This document shows positions 1 through 7,488 of a stretch of DNA of 60,383 nt, piece after piece. How positions within the stretch are numbered: the stretch's first letter is position 1; each line of letters opens with the position of its first letter. Source of the DNA: Flavobacteriaceae bacterium (GTDB taxonomy: Bacteria > Bacteroidota > Bacteroidia > Flavobacteriales > Flavobacteriaceae); contig JAGKWW010000014.1 of assembly GCA_021151665.1 (NCBI GenBank), forward strand, positions 1 through 60,383, given 5' to 3'. The notes under the pieces are model-generated. The model was not told the origin of the DNA. It saw nothing but the letters and a program-made list of their open reading frames with translations, and did no database searches. The translations under genes and the position numbers were made by a program.

Positions 1-108
1 TCCATAATTAATTTTTTTAGTTAACAATCTGTTAAATTAAATATTAAAAATGGAATATGAAAATTTCGAAATCTTTTTGCAAAGATAGGTATAATCTAAA
101 CAAGATGT

Positions 109-116
109 TACCTTTG
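109..116 (+). promoter_or_regulatory. -7 box of the trhO promoter
   Basis: TACCTTTG matches the Bacteroidota -7 consensus TAnnTTTG and lies 55 bases before the trhO start. No TTG at the usual 17-23 base distance upstream was found, so only the -7 element is supported. Confidence 0.55.
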
Positions 117-119
117 CAC

Positions 120-142
120 CCGGTTCCTCCATTTGGAGCCGG
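120..142 (+). other. Hairpin in the trhO 5' leader
   Basis: Bases 120-127 (CCGGTTCC) pair with 135-142 (GGAGCCGG) to give an 8-bp stem with one G-U pair and a 7-base loop. It begins just after the predicted transcription start, has no T-tract, and leaves about 28 bases before the ATG, so it is a leader structure rather than a terminator. A role in mRNA stability or regulation is inference. Confidence 0.45.
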
Positions 143-170
143 TACATAATTCTCACTTAACGTTTATAGC

Positions 171-1511
171 ATGCAACTGTATAACACCTTAAGCGCAGAA
201 GAAAGGGCCGCACTCATAGAACAGTCCGGCAAGCAGCGCCTTACGCTTTCTTTCTACGCCTATGCGCACATTGAAGATCCCAAACAATTTCGCGACAGCC
301 TGTTCCTGGCCTGGAACCCACTCGAGGTACTCGGGCGCATTTATGTAGCCACCGAGGGCATTAACGCCCAGCTTTCGCTTCCGGCGGATAACTTCTACGC
401 ATTTAAAGACCACCTTGATACCATCCCGTTCCTAAACAGTATCCGCCTGAATATTGCGGTGGAGCAAGACGATATGTCGTTCCTGAAACTCACGATCAAG
501 GTCCGCCACAAGATCGTAGCCGACGGGCTGGATGATGCATCGTTCGATGTGACCAATAAAGGCATCCACCTGGGTGCGCGCGATTTCAACAAAATGCTTG
601 AGGACCCGAATACCATTGTGGTCGATTTCCGTAACCATTACGAGAGCGAAGTAGGCCATTTTACCAATGCGATTACGCCCGATGTAGATACCTTCCGCGA
701 GTCGCTGCCGATCATTGAAGATATGCTCGAGCCGCACAAGGAAGACAAAAACCTGCTGATGTACTGCACCGGCGGCATCCGCTGCGAGAAGGCGTCGGCA
801 TTCTTCCGTCATAAAGGCTTTAAGAATGTGTACCAGCTCGAGGGTGGCATCATAGAATATACCCGTCAGGTACAGGCCGAAGGACTGGAAAGCAAATTCA
901 TCGGGAAGAACTTTGTGTTCGATGGCCGCCTGGGCGAACGCATCACCGACGATATCATTGCAAACTGCCATCAGTGCGGCAAGCCTTGCGACAACCATAC
1001 CAACTGCGCCAACGAGGCGTGCCACCTGTTGTTCATCCAGTGCGATGATTGTAAGGAAACCATGCACAACACTTGTTCGCCAGAGTGCCTGAGCATCGTT
1101 CAGCTGCCCGAAGAGGAGCAGAAAGCTTTGCGCCGCGGCATCATGAAAGGCAACATGATCTTTAAGAAAGGTCGTGGTGAAAACTTAGGGCTGGCAAAGG
1201 TGGAAAGTGAAGTAGCCATTGCGCCGAAAGTAAAAACGAGCCCTGCCAAACGGGTACGCAAAGTACTGGTGGGCAAGGGCGAGCACTATTACCCGAAAGC
1301 GGGCGTAGGCCAGTTTACACTAAGTAATGAGCTGAAAACCGGCGACCGCATCATCATCTCCGGCCCCACCACAGGCCAGCAGGAATTGACTGTAGAAGGT
1401 ATGCGCGTTAACGGCCAGCCCGGCGAAACAGCCACAGCAGGCGATAAGGTGACGTTCAACATACCGTTTCGCATCCGCCTGTCAGACAAGCTTTTTAAGG
1501 TTATCGGTTAA
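171..1511 (+). CDS. trhO: tRNA uridine(34) hydroxylase (rhodanese family) with extra C-terminal barrel domain
   Basis: Oxygen-dependent 5-hydroxylation of U34 in tRNA, cytosolic. The N-terminal alpha/beta region (about 1-110) is followed by a rhodanese domain (about 130-232) with the catalytic Cys199 in the loop CTGGIRC, and by a Cys-rich stretch (about 266-306, starting CHQCGKPC) typical of the family. E. coli TrhO is about 350 residues; here an added segment (about 363-446) carries the pattern VGKGEHYYPKAGVG, LKTGDRIIISGPTT and GDKV, resembling the translation-factor-like barrel at the end of U32 peptidase-family proteins. The gene stands alone between its promoter and a strong terminator. 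The main function is confident; the role of the tail is inferred. Confidence 0.92.
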   Translation: MQLYNTLSAEERAALIEQSGKQRLTLSFYAYAHIEDPKQFRDSLFLAWNPLEVLGRIYVATEGINAQLSLPADNFYAFKDHLDTIPFLNSIRLNIAVEQDDMSFLKLTIKVRHKIVADGLDDASFDVTNKGIHLGARDFNKMLEDPNTIVVDFRNHYESEVGHFTNAITPDVDTFRESLPIIEDMLEPHKEDKNLLMYCTGGIRCEKASAFFRHKGFKNVYQLEGGIIEYTRQVQAEGLESKFIGKNFVFDGRLGERITDDIIANCHQCGKPCDNHTNCANEACHLLFIQCDDCKETMHNTCSPECLSIVQLPEEEQKALRRGIMKGNMIFKKGRGENLGLAKVESEVAIAPKVKTSPAKRVRKVLVGKGEHYYPKAGVGQFTLSNELKTGDRIIISGPTTGQQELTVEGMRVNGQPGETATAGDKVTFNIPFRIRLSDKLFKVIG

Positions 1512-1532
1512 CAATAGCCGCGAAATAAAAGA

Positions 1533-1558
1533 AGCCCGCTTTGTAGCGGGTTTTTTTT
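1533..1558 (+). terminator. Rho-independent terminator after trhO
   Basis: CCCGCT-TTGT-AGCGGG stem followed by eight T residues, 22 bases after the trhO stop. Confidence 0.9.
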
Positions 1559-1574
1559 GTGCGAACTTAGAAGG

Positions 1575-1660
1575 TGTCTTGACGAAAGGACGCTTCTCGA
1601 CTGCGCTCGAAGTGACAACATCTTCCGACGCCCTCGCCATTGGAGAGGAGTTGGGATGAG
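1575..1660. repeat. Two dispersed-repeat-like segments between trhO and ricT
   Basis: The segment around 1583-1613 (CTTCTCGACTGCGCTCGAAG) is of the type scattered through many Bacteroidota genomes and is known for generating spurious ORFs on its reverse strand. The segment around 1627-1660 (CATTGGAGAGGAGTTGGGAT inside a larger CCTC...GAGGC frame) resembles a second widely dispersed intergenic repeat. Both readings rest on memory of similar sequences; only one copy of each is present here. No gene is supported. Confidence 0.5.
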
Positions 1661-1774
1661 GCGATATGAACACGATTAACACAAAAATATACTATCTTTA
1701 CCCACAAAAACGTTTTAACAAACATTAATAACGAAACGTAGCGGGCAACCGCGATCACTATATATACTACTATT

Positions 1775-3172
1775 ATGGCATGTACAAACTGTTCTACGGG
1801 GTCTAAGGACGGCACCCCGAGAGGATGTAAAAATAACGGTACCTGTGGTACCGACAGCTGCAACAAACTCACGGTATTCGACTGGCTCAGCAACATGAGC
1901 CTGCCCGGTGGCGAAGCCCCTTTCGATGCGGTCGAGGTGCGCTTTAAGAACGGGCGCAAGGAGTTTTTCCGCAATACCGAAAACCTAACGCTTTCTATGG
2001 GAGATATCGTTGCTACCGAGGCATCGCCCGGCCATGACATCGGTATCGTAACCCTCACCGGCGAGCTGGTAAAAGTCCAGATGAAGAAGAAAGGAGTGAA
2101 GCCTTTTGGCGACATTCCTAAAATATACCGCAAAGCCTCGCAAAAAGATATCGATATCTGGAGCGATGCACGCAACCGCGAAGAGCCTATGAAGGTGATA
2201 GCACGTGAGCTGGCCATCAAGCTCAACCTGCAGATGAAGATCTCGGATATTGAGTTTCAGGGCGATGGGTCTAAAGCTACCTTCTATTACACCGCCGAAG
2301 ACCGGGTCGATTTCCGCCAGCTGATCAAGGATTATGCACGCGAATTCAGCACCCGTATCGAGATGAAACAGGTGGGCTTCCGCCAGGAGGCATCGCGCCT
2401 TGGCGGTATCGGTTCCTGTGGCCGCGAGCTTTGCTGCTCAACGTGGCTTACCGACTTCAGGAGCGTGAATACTTCTGCGGCGCGCTACCAGCAGCTTTCG
2501 CTCAATCCGCAAAAACTGGCGGGACAGTGTGGCAAGCTGAAATGCTGCCTTAACTATGAGCTCGACACGTACCTGGATGCGCTGAAAGGCCTTCCGGATA
2601 TGGATACAAAGCTGTATACCGAAAAAGGGGATGCCATTTGCCAGAAGATCGACATCTTTAAAGGGCTGATGTGGTTTGCCTACACCAATGATATGGCGCA
2701 CTGGCATACGCTGGAAGCGGCACAGGTAAAGGAGATCATCGCTGTCAATAAGCAAAAGGAACGCGTAGCATCGCTTGAAGATTTCGCCGTGGAAGTAGCT
2801 GTTGAAGCTGTAGAAACCTTCCAGAATGTGGTGGGCCAGGATAGCCTTACGCGTTTTGACAAGCCTAAGAACAGGAAGAATAACAACAACAATAACCGGA
2901 AGAAAAAACCTTCGGGTGAAAGGGCGCCGAGACCTGTGGAAGCAGGCGCGAATGCTAACGTAAAAGCTAATACAAACGCCAACGCAAAGGCAGGCAACAA
3001 TGCTGACGGCAAGGGTAACCCAAATCAGGGTCCGAAAGCCAATACAAACGAAAACCCTAACGCGAACAGGCAGCGCCAGGGCGAGAGGCGCAACCGCCCT
3101 AACGATAACAGAAAACCAAGGCCTGACAGGAATAACAAACCGGGAGACGCAAACAACGATGCTAAAAAATAG
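1775..3172 (+). CDS. ricT: PSP1/RicT family protein
   Basis: 465-residue cytosolic protein of the PSP1 C-terminal domain family (B. subtilis RicT/YaaT, part of an Fe-S-containing complex acting on RNA processing and phosphorelay). The N-terminus is Cys-rich (C3, C6, C18, C24, C29), as in Bacteroidota homologues. The core carries the signature Cys residues in SCGRELCC (C215, C220, C221) and QCGKLKCC (C252, C257, C258). From about residue 375 the protein becomes a low-complexity Asn/Lys/Arg/Pro tail, probably disordered and possibly RNA-binding. The stop overlaps the gldH start by 14 bases, so the two are translationally coupled, an arrangement seen in flavobacteria. The molecular role in Bacteroidota is not settled. 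Confidence 0.88.
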   Translation: MACTNCSTGSKDGTPRGCKNNGTCGTDSCNKLTVFDWLSNMSLPGGEAPFDAVEVRFKNGRKEFFRNTENLTLSMGDIVATEASPGHDIGIVTLTGELVKVQMKKKGVKPFGDIPKIYRKASQKDIDIWSDARNREEPMKVIARELAIKLNLQMKISDIEFQGDGSKATFYYTAEDRVDFRQLIKDYAREFSTRIEMKQVGFRQEASRLGGIGSCGRELCCSTWLTDFRSVNTSAARYQQLSLNPQKLAGQCGKLKCCLNYELDTYLDALKGLPDMDTKLYTEKGDAICQKIDIFKGLMWFAYTNDMAHWHTLEAAQVKEIIAVNKQKERVASLEDFAVEVAVEAVETFQNVVGQDSLTRFDKPKNRKNNNNNNRKKKPSGERAPRPVEAGANANVKANTNANAKAGNNADGKGNPNQGPKANTNENPNANRQRQGERRNRPNDNRKPRPDRNNKPGDANNDAKK

Positions 3173-3644
3173 CCTGCTTGCCCTTGTGGCGGTTATCTGC
3201 CTTTGCTCCTGTGACAGGAAAAGGGTGTTTGAAGAGTACCACGCCTACGATGGCGAATGGGACAAGGACAGTATTGCAAAATTTGAATTTGAAACTACGG
3301 ATACCGTTTCGAAGCATAACCTGTTTGTCAACGTCCGCAACAACAATAATTATCCGTACAGTAACCTGTATCTCATTGTACAGATGCAGCAGCCGGGCAC
3401 CAAGCTTGTAAAGGTGGATACGCTGGAATATGAAATGGCCAATCCGGATGGGTCACTTATGGGAAGCGGCTTTTCGGATGTGAAAGAAAGCAGGCTCTGG
3501 TACAAGGAGAATGTTATTTTCCCAAGGCCGGGCAAATACTTATTTACGGTACAGCAAGCCGTGAGGCAGGCGGGAAAAGTACCGGGTGTCAAAAAACTGG
3601 ACGGCATTATGGAGGTAGGTTTCAGGATAGAATCAACAGACTAA
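3159..3644 (+). CDS. gldH: Gliding motility lipoprotein GldH
   Basis: 161-residue lipoprotein. The longer upstream reading frame lies inside ricT; ATG at 3159 gives a textbook lipoprotein signal, MLKNSLLALVAVICLCSC, with the lipobox Cys at residue 18. The rest is a beta-rich domain (FVNVRNNNNYPYSNLYLI, then W-Y-K-E-N and PGKYLFTVQQAVR) as in GldH, one of the lipoproteins needed for gliding and type IX secretion in Flavobacterium. It overlaps ricT by 14 bases and is followed six bases later by the penicillin-binding protein gene, so the three probably form one transcript. Presence of gldH does not by itself prove the strain glides. Confidence 0.9.
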   Translation: MLKNSLLALVAVICLCSCDRKRVFEEYHAYDGEWDKDSIAKFEFETTDTVSKHNLFVNVRNNNNYPYSNLYLIVQMQQPGTKLVKVDTLEYEMANPDGSLMGSGFSDVKESRLWYKENVIFPRPGKYLFTVQQAVRQAGKVPGVKKLDGIMEVGFRIESTD

Positions 3645-3650
3645 AAATAT

Positions 3651-5975
3651 ATGGCAGTTACCAAAAAGAAACAGGGTGGCAGCGACTACTCAGATTACGT
3701 AAAGAAGTTCTGGAAAATATTCATCATCGGGGTTTTCTCGGTTATATTATTCTTCCTGCTCGCCTCTTGGGGCGTTTTCGGAAGGATGCCGTCGTTTGAT
3801 CAATTGGAGAATCCGGACTCGAACGTGGCTACCGAGATTATTTCGTCAGATGGCGTTACCATCGGTAAATTTTACCTTGAAAACCGTACACCGATAAAAT
3901 ATGCCGACCTTCCCAAGCATTTGGTGGATGCCTTAATATCTACAGAAGACGAGCGTTTTTACGACCACTCGGGCATCGACACCAAAGGTACCTTTAGGGC
4001 AATGGCATCATTAGGGTCAAGCGGCGGGGCGAGTACCATTACCCAACAGCTGGCCAAGAACCTTTTCCACGGCGAAGGGTCGCATTTCCTTCCGCTGCGG
4101 ATCATCCAGAAAGCAAAGGAGTGGATCATTGCTACGCGCCTGGAACGCCAGTATACCAAGCAGGAAATTATCGCGATGTACCTGAACACGGTCGATTTTA
4201 CGCACAATGCGGTAGGTATACGTTCGGCTGCCAAAACCTATTTTTCAAAGGAACCGCGCGACCTTAAGGTAGAAGAGGCTGCGGTATTGGTAGGGATGCT
4301 GAAAAACCCTTCGCTGTACAATCCGCTCAGCCAACGCGAAGCACGCCGCAAGATGGTTTTCGACCGAAGGAATACGGTGCTTAGCCAGATGGTAAAGAAC
4401 GATAAACTGACGGAAGCCGAAAAAGATAAACTCGAGAAAGAGCCAATACAGTTGCATTATTCGCCCGAAAGCCATAAAGAAGGTGTGGCCACCTATTTCC
4501 GTGAATACCTCCGTGGGTTTATGGACAAGTGGGTAAAGGAACACCCAAAGGAAGATGGAGGCGAATATGACATTTACCGCGACGGGCTTAAGATCTATGT
4601 AACAATAGATTCCCGCATGCAGAAGTATGCCGAAGAAGCCGTTCACGATCACCTCGCCAACCTTCAGGAGGAGTTTTTCATTCAGCAGAAAAAGAATGAG
4701 AATGCACCCTTTGTAAATATATCCAAAGCAGAGACGGAAAAGATACTTGACCGTGCTATGAAAAATTCTGAGCGCTGGAGGATAATGAAAGATGAAGGCA
4801 AGAGCGAAGACCAGATAAGGGAATCCTTTAAGGTAAAGACCGATATGACCGTGTTTACCTGGAAAGGCGAGCGCGATACCTTGATGACGCCGCTCGATTC
4901 TATTCGGTATTACAAGCACTTCCTGCAGACAGGCGTGATGTCTATGGAACCGCAAACCGGCTATGTAAAGGCTTGGGTGGGCGGTATCGATTATAAGCAT
5001 TTCCAGTACGACCACGTAGCGCAAGGCGCACGACAGGTAGGTTCTACCTTTAAGCCGTTTGTTTACGCTACGGCTATAGAACAGCTGCATTATTCACCGT
5101 GCGATTCTATCCGCGATGAACCGTTCAGCATGCCGAAGGGCAAGTATGGCATCGACGCCGACTGGCACCCGCAAAACTCGAATGGGCAGTACCAGGGCAC
5201 AGTTACTTTGAAGAAGGCACTTGCATACTCCATCAATACCGTGTCTGCCAAGCTGATTGACCGCGTAGGCCCGAAAGCCGTAGTAGATATGACCGAGAAA
5301 CTTGGAGTGTCTTCTAAGATACCGGAGCAGCCTGCTATTGCATTAGGTGCCGTAGAGATCACTGTTAGCGATATGGTTGCGGCGTATAGTACGTTTGCCA
5401 ATCAGGGAATGTACGTAAAGCCTGTAGTGATTACCAAGATTGAAGATAAGAACGGCGTTGTGCTTTTCCAAAGTACGCCCGAAACCCATGAGGTTATCAG
5501 TAAAGATATTGCCTACGCCGTGATAAAACTGCTCGAGGGCGTTACCGAGAGCGGATCGGGCGCGAGGCTGAAATGGGGTGGTAATGGCGGTACCGGTTAC
5601 AACCGTATGACAGGTTATCCGTATTCCATTATTAACCCGGTTGCCGGTAAAACGGGTACTACCCAAAACCAGAGCGACGGTTGGTTTGTTGGTATGGTGC
5701 CGAACCTTGCTACCGGCGTATGGGTGGGCAACGAAGACCGCTCTGCGCACTTTAAGAGCCTCATTTACGGGCAGGGCGCTACCATGGCACTTCCGATATG
5801 GGGTATCTTTATGAAAAAATGTTATGCGGATGACGATATGGTATTCAAAGTTTCAGAGAAGCCTTTTGAAAGGCCCGATAATCTTTCGATAAAGGTCGAC
5901 TGTTACTCGAAACCAAAACCAAAGGACACCACCGCCACGGACTCTACAGAAATAGACGACGAATTCGGAATTTGA
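3651..5975 (+). CDS. Class A penicillin-binding protein 1A
   Basis: Bifunctional peptidoglycan synthase of the inner membrane, 774 residues. One membrane anchor (about 20-44) is followed by a GT51 glycosyltransferase domain with catalytic Glu99 in STEDERFYDHSGID, and by a transpeptidase domain with GSTFK (Ser465, Lys468), SIN (527-529) and KTG (667-669). Length and domain order are normal for PBP1A/PonA-type enzymes. The C-terminal 40 residues are rich in Pro, Lys, Thr and Asp. Six bases separate it from gldH, and a terminator follows, so it closes the ricT-gldH operon. Confidence 0.95.
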   Translation: MAVTKKKQGGSDYSDYVKKFWKIFIIGVFSVILFFLLASWGVFGRMPSFDQLENPDSNVATEIISSDGVTIGKFYLENRTPIKYADLPKHLVDALISTEDERFYDHSGIDTKGTFRAMASLGSSGGASTITQQLAKNLFHGEGSHFLPLRIIQKAKEWIIATRLERQYTKQEIIAMYLNTVDFTHNAVGIRSAAKTYFSKEPRDLKVEEAAVLVGMLKNPSLYNPLSQREARRKMVFDRRNTVLSQMVKNDKLTEAEKDKLEKEPIQLHYSPESHKEGVATYFREYLRGFMDKWVKEHPKEDGGEYDIYRDGLKIYVTIDSRMQKYAEEAVHDHLANLQEEFFIQQKKNENAPFVNISKAETEKILDRAMKNSERWRIMKDEGKSEDQIRESFKVKTDMTVFTWKGERDTLMTPLDSIRYYKHFLQTGVMSMEPQTGYVKAWVGGIDYKHFQYDHVAQGARQVGSTFKPFVYATAIEQLHYSPCDSIRDEPFSMPKGKYGIDADWHPQNSNGQYQGTVTLKKALAYSINTVSAKLIDRVGPKAVVDMTEKLGVSSKIPEQPAIALGAVEITVSDMVAAYSTFANQGMYVKPVVITKIEDKNGVVLFQSTPETHEVISKDIAYAVIKLLEGVTESGSGARLKWGGNGGTGYNRMTGYPYSIINPVAGKTGTTQNQSDGWFVGMVPNLATGVWVGNEDRSAHFKSLIYGQGATMALPIWGIFMKKCYADDDMVFKVSEKPFERPDNLSIKVDCYSKPKPKDTTATDSTEIDDEFGI

Positions 5976-5984
5976 AAATGATAT

Positions 5985-6012
5985 AAAACGCCTTGCAAAG
6001 GGCGTTTTTTTA
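5985..6012 (+). terminator. Terminator after the PBP1A gene
   Basis: AAACGCCTT-GCA-AAGGGCGTTT with one bulged G, followed by T residues. Confidence 0.8.
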
Positions 6013-6044
6013 TATATTTATACGCGCAAACATAAATTAATTGT

Positions 6045-6746
6045 ATGATTAATAAAAAAGTGAGCAACGTGAAAGAAGCGTTGCATGATATAAAGGATGG
6101 CATGACCATTATGCTGGGGGGCTTTGGCCTTTGCGGCATTCCGGAAAACAGCATTAACGAACTGGTTGAAAAGGGCATTTCGGGCCTTACCTGCATTTCT
6201 AACAATGCGGGCGTTGACGATTTCGGGCTCGGCCTGCTCCTTCAAAAAAAACAGGTAAAAAAGATGATATCTTCTTACGTAGGTGAGAATGCCGAGTTTG
6301 AGCGCCAGATGCTTAGCGGCGAGCTCGAAGTCGAGTTGACACCACAAGGAACGCTGGCCGAGAAATGCCGCGCCGCCCAGGCTGGTATCCCTGCATTTTT
6401 TACGCCTGCAGGTTACGGTACTGAGGTAGCCGAAGGCAAGGAGGCGCGTGAGTTCAATGGCAAGATGCATATTATGGAAGAGGCGTTTAAAGCAGACTTT
6501 TCAATCGTAAAAGCGTGGAAAGGCGACGAAGCCGGTAACCTAATATTTAAGGGAACGGCGCGTAACTTCAATAGCTGTATGGCCGGAGCCGCGAAGATCA
6601 CGATTGCCGAAGTGGAAGAACTGGTTCCCGTTGGCACGCTCGACCCGAACTTTATCCATATCCCGGGCATTTTCGTTCAACGTATTTTCCAGGGTGAGAA
6701 GTATGAGAAACGTATCGAACAACGCACAACAAGAAAACGTAGTTAA
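6045..6746 (+). CDS. scoA: 3-oxoacid CoA-transferase subunit A
   Basis: 233-residue alpha subunit of a succinyl-CoA:3-oxoacid CoA-transferase. It has the family features GGFGLCGIPENSI near the N-terminus (the GxGxxGxP-like oxyanion loop), SNNAGVDDFGLG, and the conserved TPQGTLAEKCRAAQAGIPAF segment. With the B subunit two bases downstream it forms a heterodimer or heterotetramer that moves CoA between succinate and acetoacetate or other short 3-oxoacids, in ketone-body or amino-acid breakdown. The last ten residues (RIEQRTTRKRS) are basic. Confidence 0.93.
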   Translation: MINKKVSNVKEALHDIKDGMTIMLGGFGLCGIPENSINELVEKGISGLTCISNNAGVDDFGLGLLLQKKQVKKMISSYVGENAEFERQMLSGELEVELTPQGTLAEKCRAAQAGIPAFFTPAGYGTEVAEGKEAREFNGKMHIMEEAFKADFSIVKAWKGDEAGNLIFKGTARNFNSCMAGAAKITIAEVEELVPVGTLDPNFIHIPGIFVQRIFQGEKYEKRIEQRTTRKRS

Positions 6747-6748
6747 TC

Positions 6749-7408
6749 ATGGCATTAGGTAAAGAACAGATCGCAAAAAGAATAGCAAAGGAAGTTAAAG
6801 ACGGATACTTTGTAAACCTTGGTATTGGTATACCCACGCTGGTGGCAAATTACGTACGCGAGGATATTTCGGTAGAATTCCAGAGTGAGAACGGCGTGCT
6901 GGGTATGGGTCCGTTCCCGTATGAAGGTGAAGAGGATGCAGATGTTATCAACGCCGGAAAGCAGACAATTACCACAATGCCGGGCGCCTCATTTTTTGAC
7001 TCGGCGCTAAGCTTCGGAATGATCCGTGCGCAGAAAGTGGACCTTACTATATTGGGTGCAATGGAAGTAGCTGAAAACGGCGACATTGCCAACTGGAAAA
7101 TACCGGGTAAAATGGTAAAAGGTATGGGTGGGGCAATGGACCTGGTGGCCTCTGCCGAGAATATCATTGTAGCTATGATGCATGTGAATAAAGCAGGGGA
7201 ATCGAAGCTGCTAAAGCGTTGTTCACTGCCGCTAACGGGCGTAGGCTGCGTGAAGAAAGTGGTAACCGAACTGGCTGTTTTGGAAATAGTACCTGAAGGT
7301 TTTAAACTTTTAGAGCGTGCCCCCGGAGTTACAGTTGAAGATATTAAAAACGCCACCGAAGGCAACCTGATCATTGACGGGGACATCCCGGAGATGGTGA
7401 TTGATTAG
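6749..7408 (+). CDS. scoB: 3-oxoacid CoA-transferase subunit B
   Basis: 219-residue beta subunit carrying the catalytic glutamate, Glu47 in the motif SENGVLGMGP, which forms the acyl-CoA thioester intermediate. Other family marks are GIGIPTLVANYV near the N-terminus and MPGASFFDSALSFGMIR. It starts two bases after the scoA stop, so the pair is co-transcribed and co-translated. The gene ends in a convergent junction with the ABC transporter gene, where an inverted heptamer repeat lies. Confidence 0.94.
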   Translation: MALGKEQIAKRIAKEVKDGYFVNLGIGIPTLVANYVREDISVEFQSENGVLGMGPFPYEGEEDADVINAGKQTITTMPGASFFDSALSFGMIRAQKVDLTILGAMEVAENGDIANWKIPGKMVKGMGGAMDLVASAENIIVAMMHVNKAGESKLLKRCSLPLTGVGCVKKVVTELAVLEIVPEGFKLLERAPGVTVEDIKNATEGNLIIDGDIPEMVID

Positions 7409-7411
7409 ATA

Positions 7412-7487
7412 GTGATCAGTGATCAGTGTTCAGTAAATGGGGAGCTTATACTTCCGGCTTTCAAAAACTGAACACTGACTACTGCCA
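7412..7487. repeat. Inverted CAGTGTTCAGT repeat between convergent genes
   Basis: CAGTGTTCAGT at 7424-7434 and its exact reverse complement ACTGAACACTG at 7467-7477, an 11-bp perfect inverted repeat around a 32-base loop, with further degenerate copies (GTGATCA, twice) at the left. The same heptamer forms a long tandem array at 18235-18352. It fills the space between the convergent scoB and ABC genes and may act as a transcript end, though there is no T-tract. Confidence 0.7.
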
Positions 7488-7488
7488 A

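Noticed and set aside
432..1067. 211-codon open frame on the minus strand of trhO
   Set aside because: Lies wholly opposite a well-recognised gene; no promoter, no known family; codon shadow.
1567..2226. 219-codon minus-strand frame reaching from the repeat region into ricT
   Set aside because: Its C-terminal part reads CHFERSREASFRQ, the known false translation of a dispersed repeat, and the rest is antisense to ricT.
4245..5090. 281-codon minus-strand frame opposite the PBP1A gene
   Set aside because: Antisense shadow of a gene with all catalytic motifs intact.
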